Positions 55,333 through 64,000 of a stretch of 64,000 nt of DNA are shown here, one piece after another; positions within the stretch are counted from its first letter, which is position 1, and the number at the start of each line of letters is the position of its first letter. Origin of the DNA: Thioalkalivibrio sp. ALJ7 (GTDB lineage: Bacteria; Pseudomonadota; Gammaproteobacteria; Ectothiorhodospirales; Ectothiorhodospiraceae); assembly GCF_000376865.1 (NCBI RefSeq), contig NZ_AQXQ01000009.1:62001-126000 (forward strand). The letters are read 5' to 3'. The notes beneath the pieces were generated by a model. That model ran no database searches. It worked only from the letters and a program-made list of their open reading frames with translations, and was not told the DNA's origin. The position numbers and the translations under genes are program-made.

Positions 55333-55737
55333 TTAGCCGGTCTCCAGGGTCAGGCGGACGCGCTCAAGGCGATGGCGCACATCGTTGGCCAGGTCCTCGA
55401 CGCCGGGCTTGTCGACCAGGCCCATCACCGCAACGGGGTCCATAAACCCGACCGTGCAGCTGCCGTTCTCGTTGTCCTGCACCAGCACGTTGCAGGGCAG
55501 CAGCAGCCCGATGTTCGGATCCGCCTCGATCGCCTGGCGGGCCAGGTTCGGGTTGCAGGCGCCGAGGATGCGGTAGGCCCGATGATCGAGGTCCAGTTTC
55601 TTCTTGAAGGCCGCGGCTACGTCGATATCGCTGAGGATGCCGAAGCCTTCCTCGCCGAGGGCGGCCGTGGTGCGCTCGATCACCTGATCGATATCGCCCT
55701 TCACGATTATATTGAAGCCGTAGATGGGTTGTTCCAT
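55333..55737 (-). CDS. DUF302-family protein
   Basis: 134-aa soluble protein: MEQPIYGFNIIVKGDIDQVIERTTAAL, with a Cys-containing segment LGACNPNLARQAIEADPNIGLLLPCNVLV, typical of DUF302. The family's role is not established. It lies between the TRAP permease (22 bp) and glcE (21 bp), which puts it inside the glycolate-linked operon. No secretion signal is visible. Confidence 0.88.
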   Translation of the reverse strand: MEQPIYGFNIIVKGDIDQVIERTTAALGEEGFGILSDIDVAAAFKKKLDLDHRAYRILGACNPNLARQAIEADPNIGLLLPCNVLVQDNENGSCTVGFMDPVAVMGLVDKPGVEDLANDVRHRLERVRLTLETG

Positions 55738-55759
55738 GTCTTGCTCCTCCGCGTTGCGG

Positions 55760-58543
55760 TCATGCCGACAGGGCGGGCGCATCCGCGCTGGGCCCCGGCC
55801 CCGACGGCGGCGCCCGCCGCCGCTGGTTCCAGGCCACGAGCAGTCCAAGGGCCAGAGCCGGTAGATAGAACCAGTAGGGGCTCGGACGGTCGGTCGGCAC
55901 CAGCACGCCGGTGATGGACCAGCCACCCTCCAAGCCTACGCGGCCGGCCGGGCTGCCGAAAGCAACCGTCTGAATCTGCGCCTTCTGTGCGTCGGGGTCG
56001 AAGCGCACATCCAGTCCGGCATCCGCCAGGCGTTCGCGTGGGGCGAGTTCGGGATCGCCCAGCGGGAACATAACGGTGCGGGTAATCTCGCGCCCTTCCA
56101 GATCGATGCCGGTGGCCTCCACGCGCAGCGAGTCACGATCCGGGATGGTCTCCACAACCTCCAGCAGAGTCTCCGGCGGCTGGTGTTGATAGGGCGCGGC
56201 GATGCGGTCCATCAGGACCGTGGGGACTAGTAGCACGAAGGCGACCACCAGTAGCGCGGCGGACTCCCAGTAGCGGCTGCGAGTCAGGAACCAGCCCTGG
56301 GTGGCCGCGGTAAAGGCGAGGATGCCGGCCAGCGAGGCGAAGAACACCAGTGCCAGCTGGAATACGTTGTCCACGCCGATCAACAGCAGCTGGCTGTTGA
56401 AGATGAAGAAGAACGGCAGCGCAATGGTGCGCAGGCTGTAGGCGAAGGCCTGGATCCCGGTACGGATTGGGTCGGCCTTGGCGATCGCCGCGCCGGCGAA
56501 TGAGGCCAACCCTACCGGTGGCGTGACGTCCGCCATGATGCCGAAATAGAACACGAACAGGTGGGCCGCGATCAGCGGGATCAGGATGTCGTGCTGGGCG
56601 CCCAGATCGACGATGATCGGCGCCATCAGGGTGGCGACGATGATGTAGTTCGCGGTGGTTGGCAGACCGAGCCCGAGCACCAGGCTGATCAGCGCGGTCA
56701 GCACCAGCACGAGCAGCAGGTTACCGCCGGAGAGGGTGTCCACTAGATCGGTCAGGACCAGCCCGACTCCGGTCATCGCAACCGTCCCGACGATGATCCC
56801 GGCCGCGGCGGTGGCCAGGCCGATCCCGATCATGTTGCGTGCCCCGGTCTCGAACCCCTGGAACAGCTCCCAGACCCCGACCCAGGTCGCCTGGAGCAGA
56901 CGGCCCTGACGCCGAAACAGTGCCACCAGCGGGCGCTGGGTCAGCACGATGAAGATCATGAAGGCCACCGCCCAGAATGCCGCCAACCCCGGCGACAGGC
57001 GTTCCACGACCAGCGCCCAGACCAGCACCACCAGCGGCAGCAGGTAGTGCAGGCCGCTCAGAACCGTGGGAGCGACACGCGGCAAGGGTTGCTCGGTATC
57101 CAGCGCCTCGGGTTCCGGTTCCCGGGCCACGATCCAGACCAGTACCAGGTAGGTGAACAGCAGCAGCGCGGCGATGATCCACGCGGCGGCATCTCCGGCG
57201 ACGGTCTTGATCCAGCCCAGTCCCCAGTACACTGCTCCGGCCAGGATGATCAGGCTGGAGACGGTCAGACCGAAGCTGATCAGGCGCCCGCGCCAGGTGG
57301 TGACGGTGGCGCGCTTCAGGCCTTCCATGCCGTTCTTGCAGGCCTCCAGGTGCACGATGTAGATCAGTGCGATATAGGCGATCAGTGCCGGCAGGATCGC
57401 GTGCTTGAGCACCTCGACATAGGGGATGCCGACGTATTCGACCATCAGGAAGGCGGCGGCGCCCATCACCGGCGGCATCAGCTGGCCGTTGACCGAGCTG
57501 GCCACCTCCACCGCGCCGGCCTTGTGCGGGGCGAAGCCGACGCGCTTCATTAGCGGCACGGTGAAGGTCCCGGTGGTGACCACGTTGGCGATCGACGAGC
57601 CGGAGACCACGCCGGTCATCCCCGAGGCCATCACCGCGGCCTTGGCCGGGCCGCCGCGCATATGACCCAGCAGGGAGAAGGCCACGCGTATGAAGTAGTC
57701 GCCAGCCCCGGCGCGTTCCAGCAACGCGCCAAACAGCACAAACAGGAACACGAAGCTGGTGGAGACCCCCAGCGCGATCCCGAACACGCCTTCGTTGGAA
57801 AGCCACTGCTGGGCCATTGCACGCGGATAGCTGGCGCCACGGTGGGCGATCAGGTCCGGCATCAGTGGCCCGGCAAAGGTGTAGAACAGGAAGATCGCGG
57901 CGATGATGGTCAGGGCCGGGCCGAGCACCCGGCGGGTGGCCTCCAGCAGCAGGATCAGCCCGATCCCGGCCATGATCAGGTCCAGTTCCGTGGGCGCGCC
58001 GGGTCGGGCCGCCAGGGCCTCGTGGAACAGGTACAGGTAGAGCGCGCTAAAGGCGGCGACCACCGCGAATACCCAGTCGCCCAGCGGCACGCGATGGACG
58101 GGGTCGTTCCCGCGCAGCAGCGGCCAGGCGACCACAACCAGGGCGATGCCGAGCGCGAGGTAGACCTCGCCCAAACGTTCCAGGCCGAGGAACTGCCACA
58201 GACCCAGTGCGATCAGCGCAAGCCCGCCGAGGGCGTAGAGGATGCCGAAGGCGTGTTGCCAGCCCGTGCCCCGGGCGGTGGCCCGCACTGCCGGAAAGAG
58301 CAGGTAGCCGAGGAAGATCGCGAAGGCCAGATGGATCGACCGCGCCTCGGTCTCGGACACGGTGAACAGGTCGAACCAGTCCGCGATCGGCGCGGCAATC
58401 CAGATCTGGAACAGCGACCAGGCCACCGCCGTGATCCAGATCAGGCTGCGGGTGGCACGACCGGGGTGACGCCAGCCGGACTCGAGTTCGGCGACCGCCT
58501 CTTGGTCCGGGGTGCCGGGATTCACTGTGCGGGTATCAGTCAT
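55760..58543 (-). CDS. TRAP transporter fused permease (DctQM type) with DUF3394 tail
   Basis: 927-aa inner-membrane protein. The small DctQ-like permease (residues about 30-220) is fused to the large DctM permease (about 220-720) with typical segments such as GASYPRAMAQQWLSN, SGMTGVVSGSSIANVV, MPPVMGAAAFLMVEY and GLPTTANYIIVATLMAPI. A C-terminal DUF3394-like region (about 740-900) follows. Fused permeases pair with TAXI binding proteins, as here, using Na+ or H+ gradients. The start overlaps the end of the binding-protein gene by 8 bp. Substrate unknown; a small carboxylate fits the neighbourhood. Confidence 0.93.
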   Translation of the reverse strand: MTDTRTVNPGTPDQEAVAELESGWRHPGRATRSLIWITAVAWSLFQIWIAAPIADWFDLFTVSETEARSIHLAFAIFLGYLLFPAVRATARGTGWQHAFGILYALGGLALIALGLWQFLGLERLGEVYLALGIALVVVAWPLLRGNDPVHRVPLGDWVFAVVAAFSALYLYLFHEALAARPGAPTELDLIMAGIGLILLLEATRRVLGPALTIIAAIFLFYTFAGPLMPDLIAHRGASYPRAMAQQWLSNEGVFGIALGVSTSFVFLFVLFGALLERAGAGDYFIRVAFSLLGHMRGGPAKAAVMASGMTGVVSGSSIANVVTTGTFTVPLMKRVGFAPHKAGAVEVASSVNGQLMPPVMGAAAFLMVEYVGIPYVEVLKHAILPALIAYIALIYIVHLEACKNGMEGLKRATVTTWRGRLISFGLTVSSLIILAGAVYWGLGWIKTVAGDAAAWIIAALLLFTYLVLVWIVAREPEPEALDTEQPLPRVAPTVLSGLHYLLPLVVLVWALVVERLSPGLAAFWAVAFMIFIVLTQRPLVALFRRQGRLLQATWVGVWELFQGFETGARNMIGIGLATAAAGIIVGTVAMTGVGLVLTDLVDTLSGGNLLLVLVLTALISLVLGLGLPTTANYIIVATLMAPIIVDLGAQHDILIPLIAAHLFVFYFGIMADVTPPVGLASFAGAAIAKADPIRTGIQAFAYSLRTIALPFFFIFNSQLLLIGVDNVFQLALVFFASLAGILAFTAATQGWFLTRSRYWESAALLVVAFVLLVPTVLMDRIAAPYQHQPPETLLEVVETIPDRDSLRVEATGIDLEGREITRTVMFPLGDPELAPRERLADAGLDVRFDPDAQKAQIQTVAFGSPAGRVGLEGGWSITGVLVPTDRPSPYWFYLPALALGLLVAWNQRRRAPPSGPGPSADAPALSA

Positions 58544-59543
58544 TGATCAGCCCTGCCTCACGGAAGTAGCGCCGGGCACCGGGGTGCATCGGCGCGGACA
58601 GACCCTCGTCCACCATCCCTTCGCGTTCGAGCGCGCTAAAGGCCGGGTGCAGGCCGCGAAACGTGTCGAAGTTCTCGAACACCGCACGGGTCAGCTCATA
58701 GGCGGCGGTGTCGGATGTGCGGCTGGAGGTCACTAGGGTGGCCCCGACACCGTAGGTGTGGACGTCCTCGTCCTGGCCGGGGTAGGTGTCGGCCGGGATT
58801 ACGGCTGTGAGGTAGTAGGGGGTGGAGTCGATCAGGGCCTCTATGGCCGGGCCCTCGATGGAGACCAGGCGAGCGTCACAGGTGGCGATGGGTTCCTGGA
58901 TGGCCGCGGAGGGGTGCCCCACCGAGAACACGAAGGCGTCGATGCGGTTGTCGCAAAGGGCCTGGGCTTGCTCGCGCGAGGGCAGTTCGCTGACCCGACG
59001 GAAGGTGTCATGGTCCCAGCCCAGTTCCTCCATCAGCTCCTCCATCAGCGTGCGCTGGCCGGAGCCGGGGTTGCCGATGTTGACGCGCTTGCCGGGGAGG
59101 TCGTCGATGCCCGCGATATCCGCATCGGGGCGGACCACCAGGGTCAGCGGCTCCGGATGCAGGCTGAACATGGCACGCAGGTGGTCCGCGGGACCGAAGT
59201 CCTCGAAGCGGCGGCTGCCATGATAGGCGTGATATTGCAGGTCGGACTGGGCCACGCCGAAGTCCATGTCCCCCGAGCGCACCATGTTGAGGTTGAATAC
59301 CGAGCCGCCGGTGCTCTCCGCAGTGCAACGCATCCCGTGGCTGTCGCGGCGGGTGTTGAACAGCCGGCACAGGTGTTGCCCAGCCGGGTAATAGACGCCG
59401 GTGACCCCGCCGGTGCCGATGTTGATGAAGCGCTGTTCCGCCTGGGCCAGTGGCGCGATCAGCAGCAGTCCGAGCACCAGCAGGCCGCCGGCCCATCGGC
59501 GGGGGTGACGTGTCGGTGCGCAGCGGTCAGGGGATGCTCGCAT
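58536..59543 (-). CDS. TAXI-family TRAP transporter solute-binding protein
   Basis: 335-aa periplasmic receptor. Signal peptide ([17 protein letters not shown], cleavage near residue 37), then the TAXI signature [21 protein letters not shown], with [16 protein letters not shown] and [19 protein letters not shown]. Start ATG 59543 has CCGGAG upstream. First gene of the minus-strand operon that includes the TRAP permease, DUF302, glcE, glcF and the aminotransferase. Divergent from the transglutaminase gene. Confidence 0.93.
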   Translation of the reverse strand: MRASPDRCAPTRHPRRWAGGLLVLGLLLIAPLAQAEQRFINIGTGGVTGVYYPAGQHLCRLFNTRRDSHGMRCTAESTGGSVFNLNMVRSGDMDFGVAQSDLQYHAYHGSRRFEDFGPADHLRAMFSLHPEPLTLVVRPDADIAGIDDLPGKRVNIGNPGSGQRTLMEELMEELGWDHDTFRRVSELPSREQAQALCDNRIDAFVFSVGHPSAAIQEPIATCDARLVSIEGPAIEALIDSTPYYLTAVIPADTYPGQDEDVHTYGVGATLVTSSRTSDTAAYELTRAVFENFDTFRGLHPAFSALEREGMVDEGLSAPMHPGARRYFREAGLIND

Positions 59544-59602
59544 ACGTGCTCCGGGCAACAGGGGTCGTTTCGGAAGTTTAGGGAATCGCGAGGCAATGTA
59601 CA

Positions 59603-59624
59603 CCGTTCGGGACTTCCCGAACGG
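59603..59624. promoter_or_regulatory. Perfect palindrome in the TRAP/glycolate operon promoter region
   Basis: CCGTTCGGGA-CT-TCCCGAACGG (22 bp, perfect arms) lies 60 bp upstream of the TAXI gene and 70 bp upstream of the divergent gene. Position and symmetry suggest an operator; the regulator is not identifiable. Confidence 0.5.
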
Positions 59625-59693
59625 GCGTCAAAGGGGTCGCTCGGCTGCGGGGTAGGGCGTAGTGTGTGCGGTTCACCCAAAGAGGCCCCGCTT

Positions 59694-60488
59694 ATGTGGC
59701 TCGAGACCCGCTGTGACTTCGAGTTCGAGATCGTCGCGCCCACGCCGTTTGTGCTGATGCTGCGACCGCGCAGCGGCCCGCTGCAATGGATTGCTCGCGA
59801 GGAGTATCGCCTGGTGCCGAGCGCCCCGATCTCCGAGTTCGTGGATATCTACGGCAATCTTTGTCAGCGCCTGATCGCGCCGCCGGGTCCGTTCTCCATC
59901 CATACCGCCGCGGAGGTGCAGACGGCGGATGCCCTGGACCGGGCGCCTGGTGCGCCGTTTGTCGAGGTGCAATCCCTGCCAGATGCCGTGCTGGGATATC
60001 TCCTGCCCAGTCGGTTCTGTGAGTCGGATCGCTTCAACCTGATGGCAACCGAGATTACCGCCGGCCAGTGGCTGGGCTACGATCAGGTGGCCGCGATCGA
60101 GCAGTGGCTGCGCGAGCGGATCGAGTATCTGCCGGGCACCAGTGACATCCCGATCTCGGCGGTGGAGGTCAACCAGCGCGGGAGTGGCGTGTGCCGCGAT
60201 CTGGCGCATCTCGGCATCGCGCTTTGCCGCAGTCTCAGCATCCCGGCACGCCTGGTGGTCGGGTATCTGCACGGGCTGCAGCCGATGGATATGCATGCCT
60301 GGTTCGAGGCCTTTGTCGGGGGGCGCTGGTATACCTTCGATCCGACACAGCCCGAACTGCGCGGCGGCTATGTCGTTGTCGGTTACGGGCGTGACGCGAC
60401 AGATGTGGCGATCTACAACCAGTTCGGCCTGCCGGTATACCCGACCCGTCACGAGGTCGATGTACACCGCATTGAGGGGCCGGCCTGA
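59694..60488 (+). CDS. Transglutaminase-like domain protein
   Basis: 264-aa protein with an N-terminal beta-rich domain and a transglutaminase/protease-like catalytic core: Cys in [18 protein letters not shown], His in [12 protein letters not shown], Asp in [12 protein letters not shown]. This is the bacterial type often next to cyanophycin or peptide-ligase genes, which are not seen here. It lacks a signal peptide. ATG 59694 has AGAGG upstream; the long in-frame extension before it is antisense to the TAXI gene. Confidence 0.85.
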   Translation: MWLETRCDFEFEIVAPTPFVLMLRPRSGPLQWIAREEYRLVPSAPISEFVDIYGNLCQRLIAPPGPFSIHTAAEVQTADALDRAPGAPFVEVQSLPDAVLGYLLPSRFCESDRFNLMATEITAGQWLGYDQVAAIEQWLRERIEYLPGTSDIPISAVEVNQRGSGVCRDLAHLGIALCRSLSIPARLVVGYLHGLQPMDMHAWFEAFVGGRWYTFDPTQPELRGGYVVVGYGRDATDVAIYNQFGLPVYPTRHEVDVHRIEGPA

Positions 60489-60684
60489 CCTTTCCGGCCG
60501 TCCGGATATAGGAGGTTGTGCAGGGAGGGGGCTGTAGTCGAGAAAGTCACTGATTTCACTTCGAAATCCAGGCGCTCGCGTTCGGCTTGAGCACGGGCAG
60601 GGCGTGCCTTCTGGCGCGGTGCGGCCTGAAAAGAGGGGCCGGATGGCGTATGCTTAGCGGCCTTTTTGACGGCCGTGCCCCCAG

Positions 60685-60771
60685 GGCGACGCCGATCAAC
60701 TTGCACCTCCTCGCCCGAGTGAATACTTGCTCGATGACTAAGCTTGGCGAGGTAAGTTGATCAGCGTCTCC
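60685..60771. mobile_element. Miniature, degenerate relative of the MITE-like element
   Basis: An 87-bp sequence whose left end (GGCGACGCCGATCAACTT) and right end (AAGTTGATCAGCGTCTCC) form an inverted repeat that continues into CACCTCCTCGCC / GGCGAGGT. The tips match those of the 280-bp elements, but the interior stems are gone and no flanking duplication is visible. It lies 55 bp before glyA. The rest of 60489-60826 holds a small hairpin (CGGCC/GGCCG around 60658-60675) and no gene I can support. Confidence 0.6.
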
Positions 60772-60826
60772 CCGACGATTGGCGCGCCGAAATCCGCAGA
60801 ATCCAACGCTTGAACGGGAGAACCGA

Positions 60827-62086
60827 ATGTTTTCGATCAACATGAGCATCCACGGCTACGACGACGAACTCTGGGGCGCTATCAGCAAGGAAGCGCAGCG
60901 CCAGGAAGAGCACATCGAGCTGATCGCGTCGGAGAACTACACCAGCCCGCGCGTGATGGAGGCACAGGGTTCGGTGCTGACTAACAAGTACGCCGAGGGC
61001 TACCCGGGCAAGCGTTACTACGGTGGTTGTGAGCACGTCGACGTGGTCGAGCAGCTGGCTATTGACCGCCTCAAAGAGCTGTACGGTGCCGACTACGCCA
61101 ATGTGCAGCCTCACTCCGGCTCGCAGGCCAACGCGGCCGTCTACATGGCCCTGCTGCAGCCGCACGACACCGTGCTCGGCATGAGCCTGGACGCCGGTGG
61201 TCACCTGACTCACGGTGCCAAGCCGAACTTCTCCGGCAAGATCTACAACGCGGTGCAGTACGGCATCACTGACGAAGGGCTGATCGACTACGACGAGGTC
61301 CAGCGCCTGGCCACCGAGCACCAGCCGAAGATGATCGTCGCCGGCTTCTCCGCCTATTCGCGTGTGGTGGATTGGAAGCGCTTCCGCGAGATCGCCGATT
61401 CCGTGGGCGCCTACCTGATGGTGGACATGGCCCACGTCTCCGGACTGATCGCTGCGGGCGAGTACCCGAACCCGATCGACCACGCTCACGTGGTCACCTC
61501 CACCACGCACAAGTCCCTGCGCGGGCCGCGTGGCGGCTTCATCATCACCAAGGGTCAGCCGGAGCTGAACAAGAAGTTCCAGTCGCTGATCTTCCCCGGC
61601 ACCCAGGGCGGTCCGCTGATGCACGTGATCGCCGGCAAGGCGGTGGCGTTCAAAGAAGCCCTGGAGCCGGAATTCAAGACCTACCAGAAGCAGGTGATCG
61701 CCAACGCCCGCGCGATGGCCGAAGTGCTGGTCGAGCGCGGTTTCGACATCGTCTCCGGCGGTACCGACAACCATCTGTTCCTGCTGAGTCTGGTCGCCAA
61801 GGGCATCACCGGCAAGGCCGCGGACGCCGCCTTGGGGCGCGCCAACATCACGGTCAACAAGAATGCGGTGCCGAACGACCCGCAGTCCCCGTTTGTCACC
61901 TCCGGCATTCGCATCGGCACCGCCGCGCTGACGACCCGTGGCTTTACCGAGGCCGAGTCCCGTGAGCTGGCCGGCTGGATTGCGGACGTGCTGGATGACG
62001 TCGAAAGCGAGCAGGTGATCAACGCGACCCGTGACAAGGTCGTCGAGATCTGCCGGCGCTTCCCGGTTTACGGCGTCAGCGAGTAA
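60827..62086 (+). CDS. glyA: Serine hydroxymethyltransferase
   Basis: 419-aa PLP enzyme that interconverts serine and glycine with tetrahydrofolate. PLP Lys229 lies in [16 protein letters not shown]; other signatures are [20 protein letters not shown] and [15 protein letters not shown]. The start ATG 60827 with GGGAG upstream fits the conserved N-terminus; an upstream in-frame start at 60779 is not needed. Together with the glycine-cleavage genes it converts two glycines to one serine. nrdR and ribD follow. Confidence 0.97.
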   Translation: MFSINMSIHGYDDELWGAISKEAQRQEEHIELIASENYTSPRVMEAQGSVLTNKYAEGYPGKRYYGGCEHVDVVEQLAIDRLKELYGADYANVQPHSGSQANAAVYMALLQPHDTVLGMSLDAGGHLTHGAKPNFSGKIYNAVQYGITDEGLIDYDEVQRLATEHQPKMIVAGFSAYSRVVDWKRFREIADSVGAYLMVDMAHVSGLIAAGEYPNPIDHAHVVTSTTHKSLRGPRGGFIITKGQPELNKKFQSLIFPGTQGGPLMHVIAGKAVAFKEALEPEFKTYQKQVIANARAMAEVLVERGFDIVSGGTDNHLFLLSLVAKGITGKAADAALGRANITVNKNAVPNDPQSPFVTSGIRIGTAALTTRGFTEAESRELAGWIADVLDDVESEQVINATRDKVVEICRRFPVYGVSE

Positions 62087-62117
62087 GCCTGTCGAAGCGC
62101 CGGGCTGACGGCTCGCG

Positions 62118-62699
62118 ATGCGCTGTCCGTCCTGTCATGACCAGGACACCCGCGTGATCGACTCGCGGGTGGCCGGACCGGAGCAGGAACAGATCCGGCG
62201 GCGGCGCCAGTGCCGCGCCTGCGGTGCGCGCTTTACCACCTTCGAGCGCGCCGAGTTCAGCCTGCCGCGGGTGGTCAAGCGTTCCGGCGAACGGGTCGCC
62301 TTCGACGAGGAAAAGTTGCGCAGCGGTCTGCGCCGGGCGCTGCACAAGCGCCCGGTGAAAACCGATGATGTCGAGCGTGTGATCGACGACATCAAGCGTC
62401 AGCTCTCGGCCCTCACGGCCCCCGAGGTCAAGTCGGACCGGATTGGCGAAATGGTGCTTGCGGCCTTGCATGGCCTCGACCATGTGGCCTATATCCGGTT
62501 TGCCTCCATTTATCTCAGTTTCGCCAGCGTGCAGTCTTTCCGCGAGGCCATCGAACGGCTGGAAGAAGACCTAAGCCCGGAGATGCGCCGCTCGCAGATG
62601 CGCCTGATCGACGAGGAGGCAACCGGACCCGTCCCGGACCCGGCGGTGAAGGGACGAGCCCTCCCGGATGCGGACGACGGCTCGCAGGAGGGGAAGTAA
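62118..62699 (+). CDS. nrdR: Transcriptional repressor NrdR
   Basis: 193-aa regulator of ribonucleotide reductase genes. N-terminal zinc ribbon MRCPSCHDQ ... CRACG with RFTTFER, followed by an ATP-cone (VVKRSGERVAFDEEKLRSGL). About 40 residues longer than the usual 150-160, due to a C-terminal acidic tail (PDPAVKGRALPDADDGSQ). It lies 31 bp after glyA and overlaps the ribD start by 1 bp. Confidence 0.95.
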   Translation: MRCPSCHDQDTRVIDSRVAGPEQEQIRRRRQCRACGARFTTFERAEFSLPRVVKRSGERVAFDEEKLRSGLRRALHKRPVKTDDVERVIDDIKRQLSALTAPEVKSDRIGEMVLAALHGLDHVAYIRFASIYLSFASVQSFREAIERLEEDLSPEMRRSQMRLIDEEATGPVPDPAVKGRALPDADDGSQEGK

Positions 62700-63874
62700 T
62701 GGAGGCGCCCACCACCCAGCAGGCGATCGCCGACCGCCGCTACATGGCACATGCCCTGGAACTGGCGGACCACGGGCGTTTCACTGCTGACCCAAACCCA
62801 CGGGTGGGTTGCGTGATCGTGCGCGATGGCCACGAGGTGGGCACCGGCCTGCATTGGCAGGCGGGTGAGGCCCATGCGGAGGTCAACGCGCTGCAGGTTG
62901 CAGGCGAGCAGGCGCGCGGTGCGACCGTGTACGTAACGCTAGAGCCCTGCAGTCATCACGGGCGCACCCCGCCGTGCACCGAGGCGTTGATCCGTGCGGG
63001 CGTCGCGCGGGTGGTGATCGCGATGCAGGACCCGAACCCGAAGGTCTGCGGGGGTGGTGTTCAGGCGCTGGAAGCGGCTGGTGTCCAGGTCGAGAACGGC
63101 GTTTTGGAGGCAGAAGCCCGAGCGCTGAACCCGGGGTTCGTGCACCGTATGGAACAGGGACGGCCCTGGGTGCGGGTCAAGCTCGCCGCGAGCCTGGATG
63201 GTCGAACCGCAATGGCGTCTGGCGAGTCGCAGTGGATCACCGACGAGGCCGCACGGCGTGATGTCCAGCTATGGCGGGCACGTGCCGGGGCCATCCTGAC
63301 GGGCAGTGGCACCGTAGTCAGCGACGACCCGCGTATGAATGTGCGCATGAAGCCGTTCGACCTGGCAGCCCATGCCGGTTTTCCGGATGACCCGCGCTAT
63401 CACGATCTGCCCAGTCGCCAGCCCCTGCGGGTGATCCTGGATGCCCGTCTGCGCACCCCCCCGGGTTCGCAGATCCTGCGCGAGGGGCCCGTATGGATCC
63501 TCACCGGCCACGATGTAGTGGATTCACCGACCGCCGACGCATTGCGTGGTAAGGGGGCCGAGGTACGAGCGGTGCCGCTGGCGGAGGAATTGGCGGAGGG
63601 CGGGCTCGATCTCGGCGCGGTGCTGGCGGAGTTGGCGCGTGCCGAGGTCAATGAGCTCCACGTAGAATCCGGCCCCGGCCTGGCCGGGGCGCTGGCCCGT
63701 GGCGGCTGGGTCGACGAGTGGCTGATCTACCAGGCGCCCCTGCTGATGGGTTCCAGTGCCCGTCCCCTGGTGGAGTGGCCCCTGGCCCGGATGTCCGAAC
63801 GCGCCGAACTCGAGATCATCGACTCCCGCTGGGTCGGCGAAACCCTCCGCCTCCGCGCCCACCCACGTTCCTGA
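62699..63874 (+). CDS. ribD: Bifunctional riboflavin deaminase/reductase RibD
   Basis: 391-aa riboflavin-synthesis enzyme. The deaminase domain has zinc ligands in HAEVNAL (His59, Glu61) and EPCSHHGRTPPC (Cys84, Cys93). The reductase domain (about 150-385) carries VKLAASLDGRTAMASGESQWIT and VESGPGLAGAL. Somewhat longer than E. coli RibD (367). AGGAGGGG lies just upstream, and the ATG overlaps the nrdR stop (TAATG). Confidence 0.95.
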   Translation: MEAPTTQQAIADRRYMAHALELADHGRFTADPNPRVGCVIVRDGHEVGTGLHWQAGEAHAEVNALQVAGEQARGATVYVTLEPCSHHGRTPPCTEALIRAGVARVVIAMQDPNPKVCGGGVQALEAAGVQVENGVLEAEARALNPGFVHRMEQGRPWVRVKLAASLDGRTAMASGESQWITDEAARRDVQLWRARAGAILTGSGTVVSDDPRMNVRMKPFDLAAHAGFPDDPRYHDLPSRQPLRVILDARLRTPPGSQILREGPVWILTGHDVVDSPTADALRGKGAEVRAVPLAEELAEGGLDLGAVLAELARAEVNELHVESGPGLAGALARGGWVDEWLIYQAPLLMGSSARPLVEWPLARMSERAELEIIDSRWVGETLRLRAHPRS

Positions 63875-63881
63875 AAGCCGA

Positions 63882-63943
63882 TTTCACCACGAAGCACACG
63901 AAGACACGAAGAAGGTCAAAGGCGATTCACAGGAAGATGGGAA
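63882..63943. repeat. CACGAAG-type repeat at the window end
   Basis: TTTCACCACGAAGCACACGA and GACACGAAGAA are followed by GGTCAAAGGCGATTCACAGG and a GAAGATGGGAAGATAGGAAG stretch. The first and linker parts match the left arm at 42154-42193 plus 42482-42500. No MITE is inserted here. After it, an ATG at 63984 with GGGAG upstream may start another gene that is cut by the window end. Confidence 0.75.
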
Positions 63944-64000
63944 GATAGGAAGGGTCTTTCGGTAAAGAAAATAGGGAGTGGTCATGGCCTGCCCCTGCGA

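Noticed and set aside
60449-60706. An 85-codon minus-strand frame before glyA with a Lys/Ala-rich stretch
   Set aside because: It overlaps the end of the transglutaminase gene and the MITE relic, has no ribosome-binding site and resembles no family.

Overview
The window is a GC-rich, densely coded chromosomal segment of a gammaproteobacterium. Gene order such as fmdB-DUF502-aspS and yebC-ruvC-ruvA, very acidic proteins, Na+-coupled transporters, DsrE-like and rhodanese proteins, and a complete glycolate-to-serine route all fit a halophilic or haloalkaliphilic autotroph of the Ectothiorhodospiraceae (Thioalkalivibrio-like). That assignment is inference from protein style and gene order, not from a marker gene. 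No phage, plasmid, CRISPR, rRNA or tRNA gene is visible.

Layout. 0-6.3 kb: wrbA/arsC-like, acyP, a lipoprotein, an SLC13 permease, proS and a tautomerase. 6.5-10.9 kb: RND efflux adaptor and pump. 11.4-15.8 kb: two small unknown genes and a 1278-aa hybrid histidine kinase. 15.8-18.4 kb: SpmAB-type membrane protein, SDR, DsrE-like protein. 18.6-24.2 kb: fmdB, DUF502, aspS, hydrolase, yebC, ruvC, ruvA (no ruvB). 24.4-27.8 kb: nadC, alanine/glycine symporter, ZIP transporter. 28.0-33.7 kb: tandem glycine riboswitch, gcvT, gcvH, gcvPA, tpx, gcvPB, terminator. 33.7-39.4 kb: a candidate c-di-GMP riboswitch, two tandem PAS-GGDEF diguanylate cyclases, dgkA. 39.4-42.2 kb: divergent znuA / znuCB around a Zur-like box. 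42.8-44.9 kb: lgt-thyA-folA. 45.0-51.1 kb: DUF255 protein, rhodanese, then olsB-olsA-GT4-PAP2, which looks like a membrane-lipid cluster. 51.3-59.5 kb: a long minus-strand operon running TAXI-TRAP binding protein, fused TRAP permease, DUF302, glcE, glcF, serine/alanine-glyoxylate aminotransferase and an unknown 109-aa protein. 59.7-63.9 kb: transglutaminase-like protein, glyA, nrdR, ribD.

How the genes fit together. GlcEF (with a GlcD not in the window) would oxidise glycolate to glyoxylate, the aminotransferase would make glycine, and GcvTHP plus GlyA would make serine. So most of a photorespiratory C2 salvage pathway lies in this segment, with its glycine-cleavage arm under a glycine riboswitch. 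olsBA (ornithine lipid), a GT4 glycosyltransferase and a PAP2 phosphatase together suggest synthesis of phosphorus-free membrane lipids.

The most unusual feature is a family of non-coding elements at 1294-1573, 10902-11167 and 42198-42477 (inverted), each flanked by a matching 4-bp YTAG duplication. The three copies differ in sequence, but both strands of several stems change together: the terminal repeats, a sub-terminal stem and an inner hairpin. An 87-bp degenerate relative lies upstream of glyA. All three full copies sit just behind the 3' end of a plus-strand gene. Copy 3 interrupts a nested palindrome of short CACGAAG/CACAGAG-type repeats, and a related uninterrupted site exists at 63.9 kb.
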